Shown here one piece after another: positions 60,601 through 64,000 of a DNA stretch of 64,000 nucleotides. Position 1 is the first letter of the stretch. Every line of letters starts with the position of its first letter. Both the position numbers and the translations under genes were made by a program. This stretch comes from Apostichopus japonicus (lineage: Eukaryota > Echinodermata > Holothuroidea > Aspidochirotida > Stichopodidae). The DNA is taken from contig NC_092578.1 in assembly GCF_037975245.1 (NCBI RefSeq), forward strand, positions 5,683,001-5,747,000, in the 5' to 3' direction. The notes under the pieces were generated by a model, which made no database searches, was not told the DNA's origin, and worked only from the letters and a program-made list of their open reading frames with translations.

Positions 60601-63220
60601 TGCCGAAGAGACAAGTATTGAGGAACCTGAACCAGTTGAACAAAGCGGAAACGACACGAGTGCAGGAACTAATGGTGTCCAAGAAGAATCTCGAAGAGGT
60701 AATGGTACGTGGGAAACAACTATTGAACACCTAACACTTCGGACCGACGAGGAATTGAAAGAAAGGAAAAGAAAGGGATTTTGCAACAAACGAAGGGGAG
60801 ACATTGCTCAGGAAGAAGTTCTTAAAAAATTTGAGGAGTGGGGGCGAGATCGTGAGCTGAACATGTTCATGTTCGGTGGATATGAGTATAAATCTTTCTT
60901 AGCTAACCTCACACCAAGACCCAAACACTTAGCTAGAAGAATAAAAGGTGTGTTTGATATTTTAATCATTTGCCAACAAATTGGGCTTATCATAGTTGAA
61001 GTTAAGAGTACGTTCATAAAGGATGCTACAATGGAAATCCATGAGAACCGGACAGCGCCAAACGACGTTTCACAAAAACTGCAGAATACACTTGATCAAT
61101 TGATGAAAGGGTGGAAGCAGTTAATGAAAGGAAACTTTATTGCGAGAGAAATGAACCGCGACTTAAGTTTTGTGAAGCATATTCCAGCAAGCGCGTTTCT
61201 TGTAGTCCCTAACATTTCCAAATCAGGTTTGGATAACATTAAAATATGTCAGCATCACCGCAGGTACATCGTGTGTAGAGATGATCTTTCTCTAATTCAC
61301 GGCTGGCTAGACAACCACTTTCCGTGTCTCCGTCGAAGGGATTGTCATAACGTTCTAACAAAAGATCAATACAGGACCTTAGTGTCTCGGTTTGTGGGCC
61401 CAGTTTCTGCAGTTGTTGTAGAGACCGAGACAATACAAAGTACAAATAATAAAATGACATTCTTGAACCCTGAACAAGAACGTATCGTTTGTAGTAAGTC
61501 AAAACATGCCCTCATATTTGATGATTACGGTACTGGTAAGAGTTTAGTTCTAATGCAAAAGGCTTTATCCTTATGTAAACCTTCATTTACCAACAATGAA
61601 TGTATAAGAGCCCATATCATATCTTGTGCTGACGTGTCCAATTTAAAGTTTTGGTATGGTCTGAGAGCATCGCATCAAGCCAAAGCACTGAAATCCCTCA
61701 TTGGAGAGAAACAACAAGCAGAGCATGTGATTTGCTATGGTTCTTTTCTCGAGTTTTATACCAAAGTATTGGGAACAAATGACGGTCGTGTGAATTTTGA
61801 TGTTGACATGGTAATTAAAGCATTAAGCACTTTAGTGACAGGACAACGGAAAGACAAAGAATCAAAGTTCAAAGAGAATAATGAACATCATTTCTTTTTT
61901 GATGAATTTCCTATTCAGCCTTTAAAGAATGATGGATTACACAAATTGTACGGTTTTTGGGATGATTTAAATGAAAAGATTTTGCGAGATCAACAAAAAA
62001 ACATGTTGAGAGAACCGTGCTATCTGTGGTTAAGTGTAGCAACTCATTCAGTCGGCGTCCCGCCGGACGAAAGTCCTTCCAAAATACTAAAAAATGTGCT
62101 TCACTCACTGCCAGAACGTCTCCGTTACTGTTACCTAAATAAAGTCATGAGAGTACCTGGTACCTTATATAATATGATCAGAAAAATTGAGACATTCATT
62201 GGTAAAGGACATGGTGGATATTCAGATCTTGGCCATAGTGTCCGTGGTATAATGCCAAGGTTGTATAGGTTACCACAACGTCAGTGTGAAGACGACGAAA
62301 CCCTCGGTTGTGAGTGCATATGCAGTAGACAGAGACTAACAAAGGTTCTCAAACAAATAATAGATTCATTAGATGAGGTAGAAGGTACTCCTAAGCTACA
62401 GATAACATTGATATTGTATTACGTCATGTCAAGTAATATGTTTGAGAGAATCCGACAGTTATTAGAAGATGTTTGCAATGGCTTGTCAATTAAGTTAGAG
62501 TGGGACACGATACAATATCATATGAAGGACAAAATGAAGAACAGATTCACGGATGGTCTGACAGGTTCAAAAGATGGACCGACAATGGTCGGCAATGAAA
62601 CATGCGAAAATCATTTAGAGAAGACAAACATGCAGGCAGATCTGTCCGTTCATACTACCATTGGTGGTAACAAAGGTATCTCATGTAGTCAGACCAATAA
62701 TGATGATCTAGTCGGTTGTCAACAAGTAATATCGGGAATGCTTCAAAATCTCCACATTGCTGGTGATGGAAATACAGAGGTAGATAAAACTGTGTCCTCA
62801 AGCTGTCAGAATACAGATGTCAAATGTAAGGAAGCATCTTCCCGGACCTTACAAGTAGTCGATCAGCGAACATTCGCGGGCTGTGAAACATCGGTTTTAA
62901 TATTCCTCGACCCGTTTGAGATGCGGCATTGGTATCGTAGAGGAGATAGAACGGGCTCAGGATACCACAGTCTTATCTTTACAAGATGCACAGGCCACTT
63001 CATTTTAATAACCTGGCCAAAAGACGAAGCCGGGTTGATGTGGGAGAAACATCTTGAAGAATACGGAGAGGAGGTAAGCAGAAGCGATGCAACCGATAGC
63101 TACAAGTATGGGAGATTTCAGTACATTGCTGGTGGTCGGAAGGCACATTTTGAAAGTCCAAAGACTTGCCTCGATATGCTCCTTGAAACTAAATGTATTC
63201 ACAATGTTCAAATTGAATAA
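56928..63220 (+). CDS. NERD nuclease-like / superfamily-1 helicase-like protein (5 exons, 1107 aa)
   Basis: Exons: 56928-56976, 57820-58088, 59480-59561, 59857-59906, 60347-63220; all GT-AG, all phases match. Residues 1-150 are charged and low in complexity. Residues about 300-400 look like a NERD (nuclease-related) domain: [15 protein letters not shown], then [20 protein letters not shown] with D354 and E368-V-K370 as the PD-(D/E)xK-like core. Residues about 521-560 carry [10 protein letters not shown] and FDDYGTGKS (Walker A, K548); HHFFFDEF is Walker B (D669, E670). Near the C-terminus [13 protein letters not shown] and [17 protein letters not shown] match the late SF1 helicase motifs. Substrate and role are unknown. 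NERD-helicase fusions include the bacterial anti-phage Nhi proteins, which suggests but does not prove an immune role. A Ser/Asn/Thr-rich, likely disordered insert covers about residues 890-980. No membrane segment. The start is the first ATG in a short first exon (AAAGATGG context). Confidence 0.82.
57216..57304. repeat. TA microsatellite in intron 1 of the NERD-helicase gene
   Basis: About 44 TA units with one interruption. A second shorter TA array lies at 57588-57620. Confidence 0.9.
58513..59426. mobile_element. hAT-like element, 914 bp, perfect 8-bp duplication
   Basis: Starts CAGGGCGGACTGAGTC and ends GGCCAGTCCGCCACTA; CCTACGGC flanks both sides (58505-58512 and 59427-59434). The next internal sequence is also inverted (CGGCCCGGGCA against TGCCCGTGTGGCC). 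No transposase. It lies in intron 2 of the NERD-helicase gene. Confidence 0.8.
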
Positions 63221-63651
63221 CTTGACAAGTCGACATACTTTAACATTGTATTTACCGTATTTAGAATAATGCAATATCAACACAGATTGATATTAAAACT
63301 CAATGAAAGGTTAGTCACAATCCATGCTCTCCATGCTTTAGTCAAGCAGGATTAATTCTGGTGAACTGTCGATACCATTCGATATTTATTTCTCAAATCT
63401 ATATATACTTATGACTTATTTCATTTTCTGGCTAGGCCAGTTTCAACTCACATAACCATGTTTAAATTGTTCGAATTTGATTGTTTCATGTTATTATTGG
63501 AAAGTGAGAAATTGTCAGGGTGACAAATCGAGGAAGGTATAATGTTAATTTGATCAATTGTCATGTTATTTTTAGCAATACTATGAAAAGAAAATAGGTG
63601 TCCAAATGCATGCAACATCTTTATGTATGTATATATGTATGTATATTAGAT
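63221..63651. other. Downstream of the NERD-helicase gene, probable 3' UTR and intergenic
   Basis: AT-rich with no further gene. Several AATAAT and AATATT strings follow the stop codon, but I see no exact AATAAA close enough to call a poly(A) signal with confidence. Confidence 0.4.
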
Positions 63652-63654
63652 CCT

Positions 63655-63872
63655 CCTGCAAGCAGGAACTCGCGAAGAAGCCTCATTGGCTTATCAAAGC
63701 CGCAAGCTGACCAAAGTCAGTCTCTTACATTCATATTTACTGTCCATGATTATGAATTGTCAATTGTCAACAACTCTGTAACTGGACGACATACATTAAT
63801 TTTGGAGTGACTCAAACTCAGGACCTTATGATTGAAAGGCACCGGCGTTAACCACTGGGGTAACACTCCTAC
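63655..63872 (-). mobile_element. tRNA-derived SINE, second family, copy 2
   Basis: Same family and orientation as 6409-6640. A-box region TTAACGCCGGTGCC on the minus strand; the B box is altered (CTGAGTTTGAGTC) compared with GGTTCGAGTC in copy 1. Shares the CAATTGTCAACAACTCTGTA and AAAGTCAGTCTCTTA body. Confidence 0.8.
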
Positions 63873-64000
63873 TATTTAATCTTTCTATCTACTCTTTATA
63901 TCTTCTCTTTAAGGAACATATTCATTTCATTTTCATTCATTTCATTTATTTGTTTCTCCTCAATATACAGGTTTAACAGTTAATAGTTACTTACATAAAT
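63873..64000. other. End of window, low complexity
   Basis: ATTTCATTT-rich sequence with no feature. Confidence 0.5.

Overview
This is a nuclear window from an animal genome. It has spliced genes with GT-AG introns, AT-rich intergenic DNA, tRNA-headed SINEs, LINE remnants and many short inverted-repeat DNA transposons whose ends carry G or C runs. The mobile-element style and the gene content suggest a marine invertebrate, probably an echinoderm such as a sea cucumber. That placement is inference; no species is claimed. All homology statements come from reading translations, not from a search.

Layout. (1) 523-14107, minus strand: fourteen exons of GTF3C4, the 90-kDa subunit of TFIIIC. The 3' end lies beyond base 1. 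Its introns hold SINEs, a 22-bp minisatellite element, MITEs and a 181-bp tandem repeat at one splice acceptor. (2) 14.2-23.3 kb: a mobile-element field with a 655-bp foldback element, a 2.7-kb inverted-repeat element that interrupts an open reading frame, and hAT-like elements with 8-bp target duplications. (3) 23.3-55.25 kb: a tandem segmental duplication with three full units (A, B, C) and the start of a fourth. Each unit carries an intact three-exon minus-strand gene for a 296-residue sulfotransferase-like protein and a separate conserved small exon-like ORF. Units have diverged by insertion and deletion: unit A carries two LINE remnants and pentanucleotide arrays, unit B carries a hAT-like insertion with an empty site in unit C, and the fourth start carries an insertion headed by the 5' end of U2 snRNA. 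(4) 56928-63220, plus strand: a five-exon gene for a 1107-residue protein that joins a NERD-type nuclease-like domain to a superfamily-1 helicase-like NTPase. (5) 63.2-64 kb: downstream sequence with a second copy of a SINE seen near 6.4 kb.

The three gene types share no pathway: polymerase III transcription, sulfonation, and a nuclease-helicase of unknown role that resembles bacterial anti-phage nuclease-helicase architecture. The most interesting points are the NERD-helicase gene, the U2-headed retro-insertion, the tandem sulfotransferases, and several unusually clean transposon structures, including a 40-bp perfect palindrome flanked by a 7-bp duplication.
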